64,000 nt of DNA from positions 372,001 to 436,000 of the forward strand of contig NZ_CP086068.1 of NCBI RefSeq assembly GCF_020783335.1, given 5' to 3'. A program made the position numbers and the translations under genes. Within the stretch, counting starts at the first letter, position 1, and each line of letters begins with the position of its first letter. This DNA comes from Mucilaginibacter daejeonensis (GTDB taxonomy: Bacteria > Bacteroidota > Bacteroidia > Sphingobacteriales > Sphingobacteriaceae). Of the stretch, positions 42,601 through 51,433 are shown piece by piece. The notes under the pieces are model-generated. The model was not told where the DNA came from and did no database searches. It saw nothing but the letters and a program-made list of their open reading frames with translations.

Positions 42601-43044
42601 TCAATACTTGATCTTTACGCCCTGGCTTTGTTTCAGATCAGAGGCCAGTACCAAGCGGCGAATGAGTTTCTTGCCGCTATAAAGGTAAAGGGCGGCGGTG
42701 TTGGGTGGGGTGGTACCTTCGTTCTCGGCTTGCATCACCAAGCTGTTCATGCCTTTTTTGAGTACGATCTGGAATATGCGTTTGCGCTTGTGGTCGAGCG
42801 TGAAGTGGCTGATGATGGGCTTATTGTTATAAAATACCGTCACCACGTCGCCATCGGTCTGGTCGGCATCGTACATCTCGGCACGCAGGGTGCGGTTACG
42901 TGAGGTAAGGGTACGCAGGTAGGTGACCGGCCGCATGATCGCCACAGGTTTGGCAGTGGCAGTTGTTGCTGTCGTAACTGGTTGCTCCTGGGCAAAGGCC
43001 ATCGCACTAATGGCAATAAGCGTTAAGGTAATGAGGCTCTTCAT
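42601..43044 (-). CDS. Small secreted beta-rich protein, unknown function
   Basis: A 147-residue exported protein. Signal peptide MKSLITLTLIAISAMAFAQ is followed by a Thr/Ala-rich linker and a compact beta domain: SRNRTLRAEMYDADQTDGD, VVTVFYNNKPIISHFTL and LKKGMNSLVMQAENEG with TTPPNTAALYLYSG. This DGDxVxVxxN...ENxGxxPPNTA pattern recurs in secreted Bacteroidota proteins as I know them, but has no assigned function. The ATG at 43044 is chosen; one at 43050 would add two residues. Its neighbour on the right is another small secreted protein with a similar upstream AGCAGAA sequence. Confidence 0.65.
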   Translation of the reverse strand: MKSLITLTLIAISAMAFAQEQPVTTATTATAKPVAIMRPVTYLRTLTSRNRTLRAEMYDADQTDGDVVTVFYNNKPIISHFTLDHKRKRIFQIVLKKGMNSLVMQAENEGTTPPNTAALYLYSGKKLIRRLVLASDLKQSQGVKIKY

Positions 43045-43217
43045 GGTCATTCTGCTAATAGATCTAAGGATAATGGATACGGATGGGAATCTGTAGTTCA
43101 ATGTATGCTATTAAACGCCAGTTGCTTATCAAGTGTTTCAAACACTTTGATAAGGCTTATTAAACAACAGAGCGGCCTTTATAAGTGCCGCTCTGTTCAA
43201 TCATACTGATCGATCAA

Positions 43218-43763
43218 TTAGTGATGACCGTGGCCATGACCTTTGCCCGGACCACCGCCTGGGCCATGTCCGTGACCCTTACCCGGTCCGCCCGGACCAT
43301 GTCCTGGCCCACGACCGTTACCTTTGCCAGGGCCGCCTTTCGGTCCTTTGCCGGGTTTATAATGATCCACATATTTAGTTTCCTTACTGTTGCGAATGAT
43401 CACCTGGTCATGGCGTCCACGGTAACCGGCATAACGGCTACGATACACGGCGGCGCGTTCCCACGGGCGAGGCTCGTTGATCACCACTTTATAGTTGTTG
43501 TAAACGTTATAGTTACCAAAGCGTGATGGCAAGCTGCGTGAGCGTATCCAGCGGTTATCGTTCAGGTACACGTATTCGTGCGTATCTACGGCGTAGTAGC
43601 TATCAATGTCAGGCAGGTAATAGTAGTCTACATGGTCATAACCAACCGGGCCCCAGTCTGGCTGGCTGCCGATATTGATATTCAAACTTACCTGTGCATC
43701 GGCTTTATGGGTAGCTGCAACACCACTTACTAAAATGGCCGCTGCAATGATGAATCTTTTCAT
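43218..43763 (-). CDS. Secreted protein with Gly/His/Lys/Pro-rich tail
   Basis: A 181-residue exported protein. The signal peptide runs to about residue 23 (MKRFIIAAAILVSGVAATHK). The N-terminal half is Tyr-rich (DHVDYYYLPDIDSYYAVD, then VYLNDNRWIRSRSLPSRFGN). The last 50 residues are a low-complexity tail of GPGKG, GHGPGG and GHGHGHH units ending in paired His. The tail is likely to bind divalent metals or polyanions; that is inference from composition. The tail DNA is a run of near-repeats. The ATG at 43763 fits the signal peptide. Confidence 0.7.
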   Translation of the reverse strand: MKRFIIAAAILVSGVAATHKADAQVSLNINIGSQPDWGPVGYDHVDYYYLPDIDSYYAVDTHEYVYLNDNRWIRSRSLPSRFGNYNVYNNYKVVINEPRPWERAAVYRSRYAGYRGRHDQVIIRNSKETKYVDHYKPGKGPKGGPGKGNGRGPGHGPGGPGKGHGHGPGGGPGKGHGHGHH

Positions 43764-43880
43764 GGTGCTTGTTCTGCTAAAATTTGGAAGTATGACAAAC
43801 ACTGCAGGTCAAAAGTTTAAAAATTCGTGTGTATCGGTTCGGTTACGATCGGGGGGCATAGTATATCTTGCTACCACCAC

Positions 43881-43905
43881 ATCATTGCAAGGAACGAAGC
43901 GAACT
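43881..43905. repeat. Degenerate half-copy of the GAGGAACGAAGCGATCT repeat
   Basis: ATCATTGCAAGGAACGAAGC and the following GAACT resemble one arm of the perfect inverted repeat at 57452-57535 (CATCGCGAGGAACGAAGCGA). It lies in non-coding DNA upstream of the His-rich protein gene. Only one arm is seen. Confidence 0.5.
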
Positions 43906-44007
43906 TTACAGTGCATTGGATGGAACTCTATACTGACCGTACGCATTTTCTATATCAACCTAGTTCTATCTATTTAATAATTTATCAAATTCCTTTTTAA
44001 ATGAAAA

Positions 44008-44032
44008 GGCCACACGCTTACCGCGTGTGGCC
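44008..44032 (-). terminator. Terminator of uxaE
   Basis: A 10-bp perfect stem (GGCCACACGC / GCGTGTGGCC) with a 5-base loop. AAAA on the left gives a U-run for leftward transcripts, 23 bases past the uxaE stop. Confidence 0.75.
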
Positions 44033-44055
44033 ATCAACCTTATGATCTTTAACGC

Positions 44056-45303
44056 TTAGCTCAAGAACAATGGCACGATGTGGCGCTCGTAAAGGTTCAG
44101 GGTAACATTGGCCGCTACCACATCTTTGTATTTCTTTAAGGCAGCGTAATAGCGGTCGCCTTTTTCGCCGGCCACTTTGTAGGCCACGTGCAGCATCTGC
44201 CTGAAGTTAGGGTTCAGGTCGGGGTGCTTTTGATCATGGCGCAGGCTGTTGGCAAATTTTTCGCCGCTCCAGCCTTGTACCTCTTCGGCTGTAGGCAGCA
44301 GATCTTTTTTTACATCGATCACGGTGGCGTAAGGCACGCATAATTCGTCGAAGCGGCCCAGGGCGTCCAGGTATATCTCTTTGGCCAATTCCAATGCTTC
44401 ATTGCCCGCCTCTGCCAAACCGATCATTTCTTCTAACCAAGTGGTGCCTGCCGTTTTAAGATGAATGCCGGTATCATGCTTTTTGATCAGCTTGCTGATA
44501 GGGGCATACAGCGAGAACTTATCGCTACCGGAGTGTACGCTCAGTTTCAGGTTAGCCGGTAAGCCGAACTCCTTGATCGCCCCCCTGATCACCAGTATAT
44601 CTTCCTCGAACTCCTTAGTGAACTGCGCTAGATCACCCACATAATCAACACCTTTATTGAAACGGCCGGTGAATTTCGGGGCGATGGTCTGCGCCTTGAT
44701 GCCATTATCGGCCAGGGCGCTTAAGATGAAGAATAGCTCAACAGGTGTTTGCGGGTCGTTCACCTCGTCCATTGATACCTCGGCAATGAAGTTGTCTTCA
44801 CCTTTAGCATCGGCAATATGTTTATATAATTTACCCGCCTCGATCGCAGCCAGCAAAAATTTGCCGGCAATGTCGCGCAGTTTTTCTTCAGTAATCTCGA
44901 ATTTTTCTTCGATGCCCGGTATCGATAAGCTGCCCACGAATTGTTGGCGACGCTGGATGAACGCCTCTATCTCGGCATCGGGAGCGGGCTTGCCAATAAA
45001 ATCGGCCACATCGAGGGTGAAAAAGTCAGAACTTGCAATAAAGCCATCAACTGTGGCCAGCGTGATATGATCGGCGTCAACACGGTACGGGCCTGTCCAA
45101 CCCAGCGCTTTTACGGCGGCATCAGCTTCGGCGCGTAACTCAGCAGGTTCGGTCTTTACGGTCTTGTGTTCGCGATTTGATTTGTTCCATACAGGAGTGA
45201 TGTCAACACCTTGTTGTTTGGCCCTGGCAACTGCGGCAAGCTGTGCTTCGCCCTGATGCGCGAAACGATCGCCCATGCCGAACGAAAATTTTTCTAAGAT
45301 CAT
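44056..45303 (-). CDS. uxaE: Tagaturonate epimerase family protein
   Basis: A 415-residue enzyme I recognise as UxaE-like. It epimerises tagaturonate to fructuronate, letting galacturonate enter the glucuronate branch without altronate enzymes. Segments include LEKFSFGMGDRFAHQGEAQL, ITPVWNKSNREHKTV, VDADHITLATVDGF, YVGDLAQFTKEFEED, KLSVHSGSDKFSLY and IHLKTAGTTWLEE. The His/Asp/Glu clusters fit a metal-dependent TIM barrel. It lies 34 kb from uxaC-kdgK-eda but belongs to the same pathway. UxuA and UxuB, which would link fructuronate to 2-keto-3-deoxygluconate, are not in the window. Confidence 0.8.
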   Translation of the reverse strand: MILEKFSFGMGDRFAHQGEAQLAAVARAKQQGVDITPVWNKSNREHKTVKTEPAELRAEADAAVKALGWTGPYRVDADHITLATVDGFIASSDFFTLDVADFIGKPAPDAEIEAFIQRRQQFVGSLSIPGIEEKFEITEEKLRDIAGKFLLAAIEAGKLYKHIADAKGEDNFIAEVSMDEVNDPQTPVELFFILSALADNGIKAQTIAPKFTGRFNKGVDYVGDLAQFTKEFEEDILVIRGAIKEFGLPANLKLSVHSGSDKFSLYAPISKLIKKHDTGIHLKTAGTTWLEEMIGLAEAGNEALELAKEIYLDALGRFDELCVPYATVIDVKKDLLPTAEEVQGWSGEKFANSLRHDQKHPDLNPNFRQMLHVAYKVAGEKGDRYYAALKKYKDVVAANVTLNLYERHIVPLFLS

Positions 45304-45409
45304 ATCTGTATCTGTTTAACGGTTGGTATTAGTTGCGCTAAATATAGATACCGTTAGTATGTGAACCGTCCTGATGGCTTTCCTGACCCAAGGCATTCAT
45401 ATCAACAAA

Positions 45410-45434
45410 AAAAGCAGCCTATCAAGCTGCTTTT
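45410..45434. terminator. Terminator of the S41 protease gene
   Basis: AAAAGCAGC / GCTGCTTTT perfect 9-bp stem with a 7-base loop and A-run on the left, 27 bases past the leftward protease stop. Confidence 0.75.
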
Positions 45435-45460
45435 ATATCATAATTGCGAATGAAAGGCAG

Positions 45461-47185
45461 TTAATTACCGTCGGTGCCGGTGGTCTTGGCGGCTGCCAGG
45501 GTAAGCTGCGGTTTGCCGATCACTTTATAGTTGCCTTCGCCCTTCAATATCGCCAATACCTGAGGCTTGTCTTGCAAGGTCTTTACGGCAAGGGCCAGTT
45601 CTTTGTCGTATTTAAAGTTAGCCTCGTAACGGCCTTTTTCGTAATAATAGCGGGCAGCTATCTCATTCTCCAGCACTTGTTTGATCTCGGGCTTATGTAC
45701 CTGCAGGTCGTTCTTTTTGGTGCTGGCCAGTTTATTTTTCAATGCCTCTAGTTCGGGCTGTAGCTCAGCATATTGCTTGTCCTTTGAAGCCTCTGTTTTG
45801 AGCGCGGTCAGGATCTTTTCGCTGGCAGTACTGTAGCTGTAATTCTTGCTCGACAGATATTTTACAAATTCCGCATAATCCTCGTCGTTAAGCGTGAAGC
45901 TACGGGGAGCGCTGATCTTAGTATGCGTGTTGCGGTAATTGTTGGCGAAATCAAAGATCAGGTACTTGCCCACCAAGGTCTGCGTCACATCGGCGAAGCG
46001 TTCCTGTTTGATGGTCAAATCGGGGTAAACGCCGCTGCCATCATACACCGAGCGGCCCGCACGGGTCTTGAACTCATGTAAAGATGAATCGGCGATCTTC
46101 ACCACGCTTCCATCATCCTTACGGTGAGCATAGTCAAGCGCTTGCACGCAACGGCCCGACGGGATAAAATATTTAGCGATGGTGATCTTGACCAGGCTAC
46201 TATAAGGTAAGCTAAAGGTTTGTTGTACCAGGCCCTTACCGTAACTGCGCTGACCGATCACCACGGCACGGTCAAGATCTTGCAGGGCACCGGCCACGAT
46301 CTCTGAAGCTGATGCCGAGCGGCCATTCACCAATACCACCAACGGCAGATCCGGCTCCATGGCATTGCTTACCGTGCGGTATGTGAAATTCTTTTCTTTG
46401 ATCTTTCCTTTTTGCGACACCACTTCCATGTCCTTAGGTACAAAAAGGTTCACGATCTTAACGGCCTCCTGTAAGATACCACCTCCGTTAGAGCGCAGAT
46501 CCAGGATGATGCCGCTTGGATTATTCTTTTTGATACTGGCCAGGGCGTTGGTCACTTCATCGGCCGAGTTCTCTAAAAATTTGTCGAGTTTGATGTAGCC
46601 CATGTTGCCATCGACCATGCCTGCGTAGGATACGTTAGGCTGTTTGATCTCGTCACGAACGAGGCTCTTCTCCATGGTTACCTCACCGCGTTTGAGCACC
46701 AGCTTAATGCCGGCGCCTTTGCTGCCTTTAAGTAACTGGCTAACCTGTTCGCTATTGCGGCTGGTAAGCTCGATGTCATTGATCTTCACGATCTGGTCGC
46801 CGGCGCGTACATCGGCCTTTTGAGCAGGGTAACCTTCAAATACCTCTGATACGTAAACTTTGCCATTGCGTGAAAAGATGCTGGTACCTATACCACCGTA
46901 TTGGGTGCTGATGTAATGAAGTTTGTAATCCTCGATCTCAGATTCAGGAACGAACTCGGTATATGGGTCCAGACCGTTCAGCATGGCATCCACGCCGGTC
47001 TTGACCATTTTGGCCGAATTGATATCGTCCACATAGTTCAGGTTTACCTCTTTATAAACAGAAGCAAAAACATCCAGATTTTTGGATATCTGGAAAAGGT
47101 CATCTTTGAAACTGACAACACCTATGGCCAACAAGGCCAGGCCGGTGACCATACCCGCTTTACGGTATACATTTTTCACGCTCAT
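45461..47185 (-). CDS. C-terminal processing peptidase (S41, CtpA/Prc type)
   Basis: A 574-residue periplasmic serine protease. The signal/anchor helix is at about 9-26. The PDZ domain is near 85-165 (YGGIGTSIFSRNGKVYVSEV, GDQIVKINDIEL), followed by the S41 core. Catalytic Ser292 is the middle Ser of GRSASASEIVAG and Lys317 is in RSYGKGLVQQ, 25 residues apart as in Prc/CtpB. The C-terminal helical region runs from about 430 to the end. It trims or degrades periplasmic proteins from their C-termini. Monocistronic. Confidence 0.93.
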   Translation of the reverse strand: MSVKNVYRKAGMVTGLALLAIGVVSFKDDLFQISKNLDVFASVYKEVNLNYVDDINSAKMVKTGVDAMLNGLDPYTEFVPESEIEDYKLHYISTQYGGIGTSIFSRNGKVYVSEVFEGYPAQKADVRAGDQIVKINDIELTSRNSEQVSQLLKGSKGAGIKLVLKRGEVTMEKSLVRDEIKQPNVSYAGMVDGNMGYIKLDKFLENSADEVTNALASIKKNNPSGIILDLRSNGGGILQEAVKIVNLFVPKDMEVVSQKGKIKEKNFTYRTVSNAMEPDLPLVVLVNGRSASASEIVAGALQDLDRAVVIGQRSYGKGLVQQTFSLPYSSLVKITIAKYFIPSGRCVQALDYAHRKDDGSVVKIADSSLHEFKTRAGRSVYDGSGVYPDLTIKQERFADVTQTLVGKYLIFDFANNYRNTHTKISAPRSFTLNDEDYAEFVKYLSSKNYSYSTASEKILTALKTEASKDKQYAELQPELEALKNKLASTKKNDLQVHKPEIKQVLENEIAARYYYEKGRYEANFKYDKELALAVKTLQDKPQVLAILKGEGNYKVIGKPQLTLAAAKTTGTDGN

Positions 47186-47271
47186 AATTCCTTCAGCTCA
47201 CTGCTTTAGAGGGCAATATCTTAAAGATACGTAAAACGACACCGTATTGTTGACCCTGCGATCGTAATTAT

Positions 47272-47487
47272 TTACAAACGGTTGTTGTCAATATTCACCA
47301 GTGCTTTTTGGAGCGTAAATACCACATACTCACGGCTGCGGTTCACGAGGTTGGTCAGATTATTGATCAGTGCCTCTTCCTGCCCTTCGGTATATTGCAG
47401 CGCGGCATCAGTCAGATGATTATATTTGCGTTTCAGTTTGATCTTGACACGTGGCCAATCTTTATTGCTTATGCTGATATTTGCCAT
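47272..47487 (-). CDS. CsbD-like small stress protein
   Basis: A 71-residue cytoplasmic protein whose pattern fits the CsbD family: DWPRVKIKLKRKYNHLTDAA, then YTEGQEEALINNLTNLVNRS and a short C-terminal helix. The family is linked to general stress and has no known biochemical activity. The ATG at 47487 matches the family start; 19 extra residues upstream are hydrophobic and unlike it. Confidence 0.7.
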   Translation of the reverse strand: MANISISNKDWPRVKIKLKRKYNHLTDAALQYTEGQEEALINNLTNLVNRSREYVVFTLQKALVNIDNNRL

Positions 47488-47602
47488 GAAGACAAAAATA
47501 TAAAAAAACACCACTTTTGCAGATCGGCCGTAAAATTGTGACAAAAGGTTAAACCTTCCGGTCCGAAACTTATCTTAGCGTTAACTATAAAACTACACCT
47601 AC

Positions 47603-48196
47603 ATGAAAAAGTACATTTTAAGCATTGCCCTGCTGGTGATCACTATTGCAGGCGCTAAAGCTCAGGCATCGCTCGGTATAAAAGGCGGGATCAACCTTTC
47701 TAAGATCAACCGTGATGACCTGACTGAATCTACCGTTACCGGTTATCAGGTAGGTCTATATGGCCGCATCGGTAACAACCTGTACCTGCAGCCCGAGCTT
47801 TACCTGGGCAGCCGCGGTGGCAAATTTGAGACCAATGTGGCCGGAGGTACCAGCGCTACGGCCACCAGTAAGGTTACCTTCACTACGCTTAACGTGCCGT
47901 TATTGGTAGGTACTAAGATCGTTAATGCCGGTACGATCAACGTACGTGCAATGCTTGGTCCGGTTTACTCTTACAACCTTGACAAGAACACCAGCGCCGC
48001 CAACAATGCATCAGGCGCTATCAATGATTTTGGCGATTATAAGAACAGCACCCTGGGCTTCCAGGCCGGTGCTGGCGTGGATATCGGCAGTATCAACGTT
48101 GACCTGCGCTACGAGGGTGGCCTAACCAAGATCAATGAAAAGTACGGACAACGTGCCAACCTTTGGGCATTGAGCGTAGGCTTCAAGATCCTGTAA
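47603..48196 (+). CDS. Outer-membrane beta-barrel protein (PorT/OmpW-like)
   Basis: A 197-residue outer-membrane barrel. The signal peptide ends at GAKAQ (about residue 21). Alternating hydrophobic strands follow: SLGIKGGINLSKIN, TGYQVGLYGRIG, LYLQPELYLGSRGG, NVPLLVGTKI, AMLGPVYSYN, GFQAGAGVDIG and VDLRYEGGLTKI. The last strand ends WALSVGFKIL, a barrel-type terminus, so eight strands are likely. It may form a small porin or have an envelope structural role. Single gene with a strong terminator. Confidence 0.85.
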   Translation: MKKYILSIALLVITIAGAKAQASLGIKGGINLSKINRDDLTESTVTGYQVGLYGRIGNNLYLQPELYLGSRGGKFETNVAGGTSATATSKVTFTTLNVPLLVGTKIVNAGTINVRAMLGPVYSYNLDKNTSAANNASGAINDFGDYKNSTLGFQAGAGVDIGSINVDLRYEGGLTKINEKYGQRANLWALSVGFKIL

Positions 48197-48214
48197 TCGT
48201 TACTTCAATAAAAT

Positions 48215-48249
48215 AAAAAAGGCCATTGCAATACGCAATGGCCTTTTTT
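48215..48249. terminator. Bidirectional terminator, porin / der
   Basis: A perfect 15-bp stem (48215-48229 / 48235-48249) with A6 and T6 tails, between the convergent porin and der genes. Confidence 0.9.
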
Positions 48250-48269
48250 ATTGCGTCAATAAGAGGCTA

Positions 48270-49571
48270 TTATTTTTGCCTGAAGAATATCTGGATCGGC
48301 ACACCTTCAAAGTCAAAGTTCTCGCGCAGCTTGTTCTCTATAAAGCGGCGGTAAGGCTCTTTGATGTATTGCGGCAGGTTACAGAAGAACGCGAACATTG
48401 GCGCGTTACCATTGATCTGTGTAGCGTATTTGATCTTAACGTGCTTACCTTTTAACGATGGCGGAGGATAGTTCTCGATGATCGGCAGCATCACATCGTT
48501 AAGCTTCGACGTTGGGATCTTTTTGCTGCGGTTGGCGTAAACCTTATCGGCTGTCTCCAAAACCTTAAGCAAGCGTTGTTTCTCCAATACAGAAGTGAAG
48601 ATGATCGGCACATCGGTGAACGGTGCGATCTTTTCGTGTATCTGCTCTTCAAATACCTTAATGGTCTTATTGTTCTTCTCGATCAGGTCCCACTTGTTCA
48701 CCACGATCAATACACCTTTCTTGTTCTTTTCGGCCAGGTGGAAGATGTTGATATCCTGTGATTCCAGTCCTTCAACCGCATCGATCATCAACACCACCAC
48801 ATCAGCTTCTTCCAAAGCTTTAATGGTACGCATCACCGAATAGAACTCGATATTCTCTTTTACCTTGGTCTTTTTACGCAGACCGGCGGTATCGATCAGC
48901 ATGAACTCATGACCGTAACGGTTATAATGAATGTGGATCGAATCGCGCGTGGTGCCGGCGATAGGCGTAACGATATTGCGGTCCTGACCGATAAGCGCAT
49001 TGATGATAGATGATTTACCCACGTTAGGACGACCTACGATGGCATATTTAGGCAAGGTGTTCTCTTCGGCCGGTTCATCGTCGAAGGTCTTCACCAACTC
49101 GTCCAGCAATTCGCCCGTGCCTGAACCGGTCATAGAAGAGATGTTAAATATCTCGCCCAGGCCAAGGCTGTAGAACAGTGTGGCGTCAGACTGTAGCGAG
49201 GTGTTATCCACCTTGTTCACTACCACGAATACCGGTTTTTTGCCTTTACGCAGCATCACGGCTATCTCATCGTCCAGGTCGGTTATTCCGGTGGTCACAT
49301 CCACCACGAACAGTATGGCGGTGGCCTCATCGATCGCGATCTGTACCTGCTCACGTATGGCGGCCTCAAAAACGTCATCAGAATTAGCTACATAACCGCC
49401 GGTATCGATCACGTTGAAGCTGCGGCCTACCCACTCGGCTATACCGTAATGGCGATCACGGGTAACACCGCTAAAATCGTCAACTATGGCTTTCCGGCTT
49501 TCGGTAAGGCGATTATATAAAGTGGATTTGCCCACGTTAGGGCGGCCCACAATGGCTACTATATTACTCAT
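48270..49571 (-). CDS. der: Ribosome-biogenesis GTPase Der (EngA)
   Basis: A 433-residue double-GTPase essential for 50S ribosome assembly. Two Era-like G domains each show G1 ([14 protein letters not shown] at 9-; [14 protein letters not shown] near 180), G3 (DTGGY and DTAGL) and G4 (NKVD and NKWD). A C-terminal KH-like domain ([20 protein letters not shown]) follows. Length is normal. Leftward, downstream of era by 83 bases, so the two ribosome GTPases may share a transcript. Confidence 0.97.
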   Translation of the reverse strand: MSNIVAIVGRPNVGKSTLYNRLTESRKAIVDDFSGVTRDRHYGIAEWVGRSFNVIDTGGYVANSDDVFEAAIREQVQIAIDEATAILFVVDVTTGITDLDDEIAVMLRKGKKPVFVVVNKVDNTSLQSDATLFYSLGLGEIFNISSMTGSGTGELLDELVKTFDDEPAEENTLPKYAIVGRPNVGKSSIINALIGQDRNIVTPIAGTTRDSIHIHYNRYGHEFMLIDTAGLRKKTKVKENIEFYSVMRTIKALEEADVVVLMIDAVEGLESQDINIFHLAEKNKKGVLIVVNKWDLIEKNNKTIKVFEEQIHEKIAPFTDVPIIFTSVLEKQRLLKVLETADKVYANRSKKIPTSKLNDVMLPIIENYPPPSLKGKHVKIKYATQINGNAPMFAFFCNLPQYIKEPYRRFIENKLRENFDFEGVPIQIFFRQK

Positions 49572-49654
49572 ATTTTAATGGTGAGTTGTGAACGGTCAAT
49601 GTTTGACAGCTCGTTGCAAAGATACGGAGGGCTGGTGACACAAGGTCACAATGA

Positions 49655-50533
49655 TCAATCTTCGTACCCGAATTTTTTAAGATAATTTTTCTTGCTGCGC
49701 CAGTCGCCGATCACTTTAACGAACATTTGTAAGAAGATCTTGCGCTGAAAGAACTCCTCCATGCTGCGGCGGGCATAAGTGCCCACGATCTTGAGCATAT
49801 CACCGTTCTTTCCGATCAGGATGTTCTTTTGCGAATCGCGCTCCACAATGATCTCGGCACTGATGCGGTAGATGTCCTCAGCCTCCTTGAACTCGGTGAT
49901 GATGACCTCAGTGCTGTATGGGATCTCTTTTTTATATTGTTTGAATACCTGCTCACGGATCATCTCCGAAGCAAAGAAACGGTCGTTACGATCGGTCAGG
50001 AAGTCCTTTTCGTAATAGGGTGGATGCTCGGGCAGGCTATCGATCACAAAGTCCATAATGGCTTTGATGTTGTGCTCATGTAGAGCCGATATAGCAAATA
50101 TGGCTTTGGGCTTCAGCTTTTGCTCCCAGTACTCGATCTTTTGTTTAACGGTGGCCTCGTCGCTTTTATCGATCTTGTTGATCAGCACGGCCAGTGGCGC
50201 TAACGAACCTTCCAACTTCTCCAGCACCTCGTTCTCATCGTGCGTCTCGTTAATATCGGTCACTAACAGGATCAGGTCGGCATCAACGATCGAGCCGCTT
50301 ACCTGGTGCATCATGCTTTCTTGCAGGGCGTAATGCGGTTTGATCACGCCAGGCGTGTCAGAGAACACGATCTGATGGTCGTCAGTATTCACGATGCCCA
50401 GTATACGATGCCTTGTGGTTTGCGCCTTAGGCGTAATGATCGACATCTTTTCGCCCACCAGGGCATTCATTAAGGTAGACTTACCTGCGTTAGGTTTACC
50501 AATAATGCTTACAAAACCCGCCCTGTGACCCAT
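49655..50533 (-). CDS. era: GTPase Era
   Basis: A 292-residue GTPase that binds 16S rRNA near its 3' end during 30S maturation. G1 is GKPNAGKSTLMNAL, G3 is SDTPGV, and G4 is NKID. The C-terminal KH domain has AEIIVERDSQKNILIGKNGDMLK. Start ATG at 50533. Its promoter appears to lie in the symmetric inverted repeat at 50557-50595, shared with the divergent initiator tRNA, so translation-initiation and ribosome-assembly genes are transcribed back to back. Confidence 0.97.
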   Translation of the reverse strand: MGHRAGFVSIIGKPNAGKSTLMNALVGEKMSIITPKAQTTRHRILGIVNTDDHQIVFSDTPGVIKPHYALQESMMHQVSGSIVDADLILLVTDINETHDENEVLEKLEGSLAPLAVLINKIDKSDEATVKQKIEYWEQKLKPKAIFAISALHEHNIKAIMDFVIDSLPEHPPYYEKDFLTDRNDRFFASEMIREQVFKQYKKEIPYSTEVIITEFKEAEDIYRISAEIIVERDSQKNILIGKNGDMLKIVGTYARRSMEEFFQRKIFLQMFVKVIGDWRSKKNYLKKFGYED

Positions 50534-50555
50534 ATCAAAAAATAATTAAAATAAA

Positions 50556-50595
50556 TTTGGACTGCAAAGAAACGAATTATATCTTTGCAGTCCAA
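50556..50595. promoter_or_regulatory. Symmetric divergent promoter of tRNA-fMet and era
   Basis: Rightward: TTTG (50556-50559), exactly 20 bases, then TATCTTTG (50580-50587), 26 bases before the tRNA. Leftward: TTG (complement of 50593-50595), 20 bases, then TTTCTTTG (complement of 50565-50572), 31 bases before the era ATG. Both sit in a perfect 13-bp inverted repeat (50557-50569 / 50583-50595) with a 13-base spacer, so the -33 of one promoter overlaps the -7 of the other. Confidence 0.7.
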
Positions 50596-50613
50596 TACAA
50601 AAACAAACAATAG

Positions 50614-50688
<75 letters not shown>

Positions 50689-50692
50689 CAAG

Positions 50693-50727
50693 AAAAAAGG
50701 GGGTCAATAAAGTTGATCCCCTTTTTT
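50693..50727 (+). terminator. Terminator after tRNA-fMet
   Basis: AAAAAAGGGGGTCAA pairs with TTGATCCCCTTTTTT (one wobble), 5-base loop, T-rich tail. Confidence 0.8.
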
Positions 50728-50749
50728 TATTTCAGCAAACCTTATCAAC

Positions 50750-51313
50750 ATGAAACATAAATTTTACGCCATTTCCATCGCGCTTGCATCTTTGTATTCC
50801 TGTCAGCAATCTCAAGCTTTAAAAGTTAATACTGAATCGGTCGCTGAACAAACAAAAACCGCAGATATTGATAGTATGAAAGTATTATCTGATACAACTG
50901 GTTTAAATAACGCACCTATCAAAATATTTTCAACAAAGCTTAGTTCAAAAGTAGTCGACACTGTTGATCAGCCCGCTGACAATCTAAATCATAAAGGTCA
51001 TTTTGGACGCTTTATAACTATTAAGGTCAAATACAAGAACATATCATCGAAGCGAATTATTGGTGCGCGTTTGATATGGCTAATAGTTGACGAATATGGT
51101 AAACCCGTACCTGTAGGAAATTCCAAATTAGGCAATCAAATGGGTTACATGGGTAGTTTAGCAGAGCCGGAAATGGATTTTAGTTTTGCAATTGGTGAAA
51201 CCCGAACCGATGAATGGGAATACACAAGTAACTCAGGTCAAAACATAAGGCTCGCTTATCCTCAAGAAGTTGAGTTTTATGATGGAGCAAAGTGGAAGAT
51301 TGGAAAGAAATGA
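50750..51313 (+). CDS. AT-rich lipoprotein gene inside the tRNA-bounded insert
   Basis: A 187-residue lipoprotein. The lipobox LYSC (Cys near residue 18) is followed by a Gln/Ser/Thr-rich linker and a beta domain (RFITIKVKYKNISSKRIIGA, LIWLIVDEYGKPVP, ETRTDEWEYTSNSGQNIRLA) resembling extracellular DUF4352/FxLYD-type folds. Not recognised further. Base use differs from neighbours: two 60-base lines (50821 and 50881) have 20 and 17 G+C, versus 28 in a line of the nearby porin gene (48001). It is the only gene between the two tRNA 3'-end repeats, so it is probably imported cargo. Confidence 0.75.
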   Translation: MKHKFYAISIALASLYSCQQSQALKVNTESVAEQTKTADIDSMKVLSDTTGLNNAPIKIFSTKLSSKVVDTVDQPADNLNHKGHFGRFITIKVKYKNISSKRIIGARLIWLIVDEYGKPVPVGNSKLGNQMGYMGSLAEPEMDFSFAIGETRTDEWEYTSNSGQNIRLAYPQEVEFYDGAKWKIGKK

Positions 51314-51378
51314 AAACTATTAAATTTCACCACAAGTCGCCTCGTTTGTATATTAATGGAGAGAAAAAAAATCGGACT

Positions 51379-51399
51379 CTGCTCCCGTTACCCAAGAAA
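51379..51399 (+). repeat. Direct repeat, right copy (attR-like)
   Basis: Matches 50675-50695 at 20 of 21 positions (CTGCTCCCGTTACCCAAGAA plus A). It is a partial tRNA end without the rest of the cloverleaf. As in the left copy, a terminator hairpin follows within a few bases. Confidence 0.7.
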
Positions 51400-51401
51400 G
51401 G

Positions 51402-51433
51402 AAAAGCCTCTTAGAAGAATCTGAGAGGCTTTT
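51402..51433 (+). terminator. Hairpin terminator after the right repeat
   Basis: AAAAGCCTCT / AGAGGCTTTT 10-bp stem followed by TTTAAT. It may be the ancestral tRNA terminator displaced by the insertion. Confidence 0.7.

Noticed and set aside
43250..43380. CRISPR-like short repeats
   Set aside because: The near-repeats are in frame and encode the Gly/His/Pro-rich tail of a secreted protein. No regular spacers or cas genes are present.
51379..51399. Second, truncated tRNA gene
   Set aside because: Only the acceptor/T-arm end is present; no anticodon or D arm precedes it. A duplicated attachment site explains it better.
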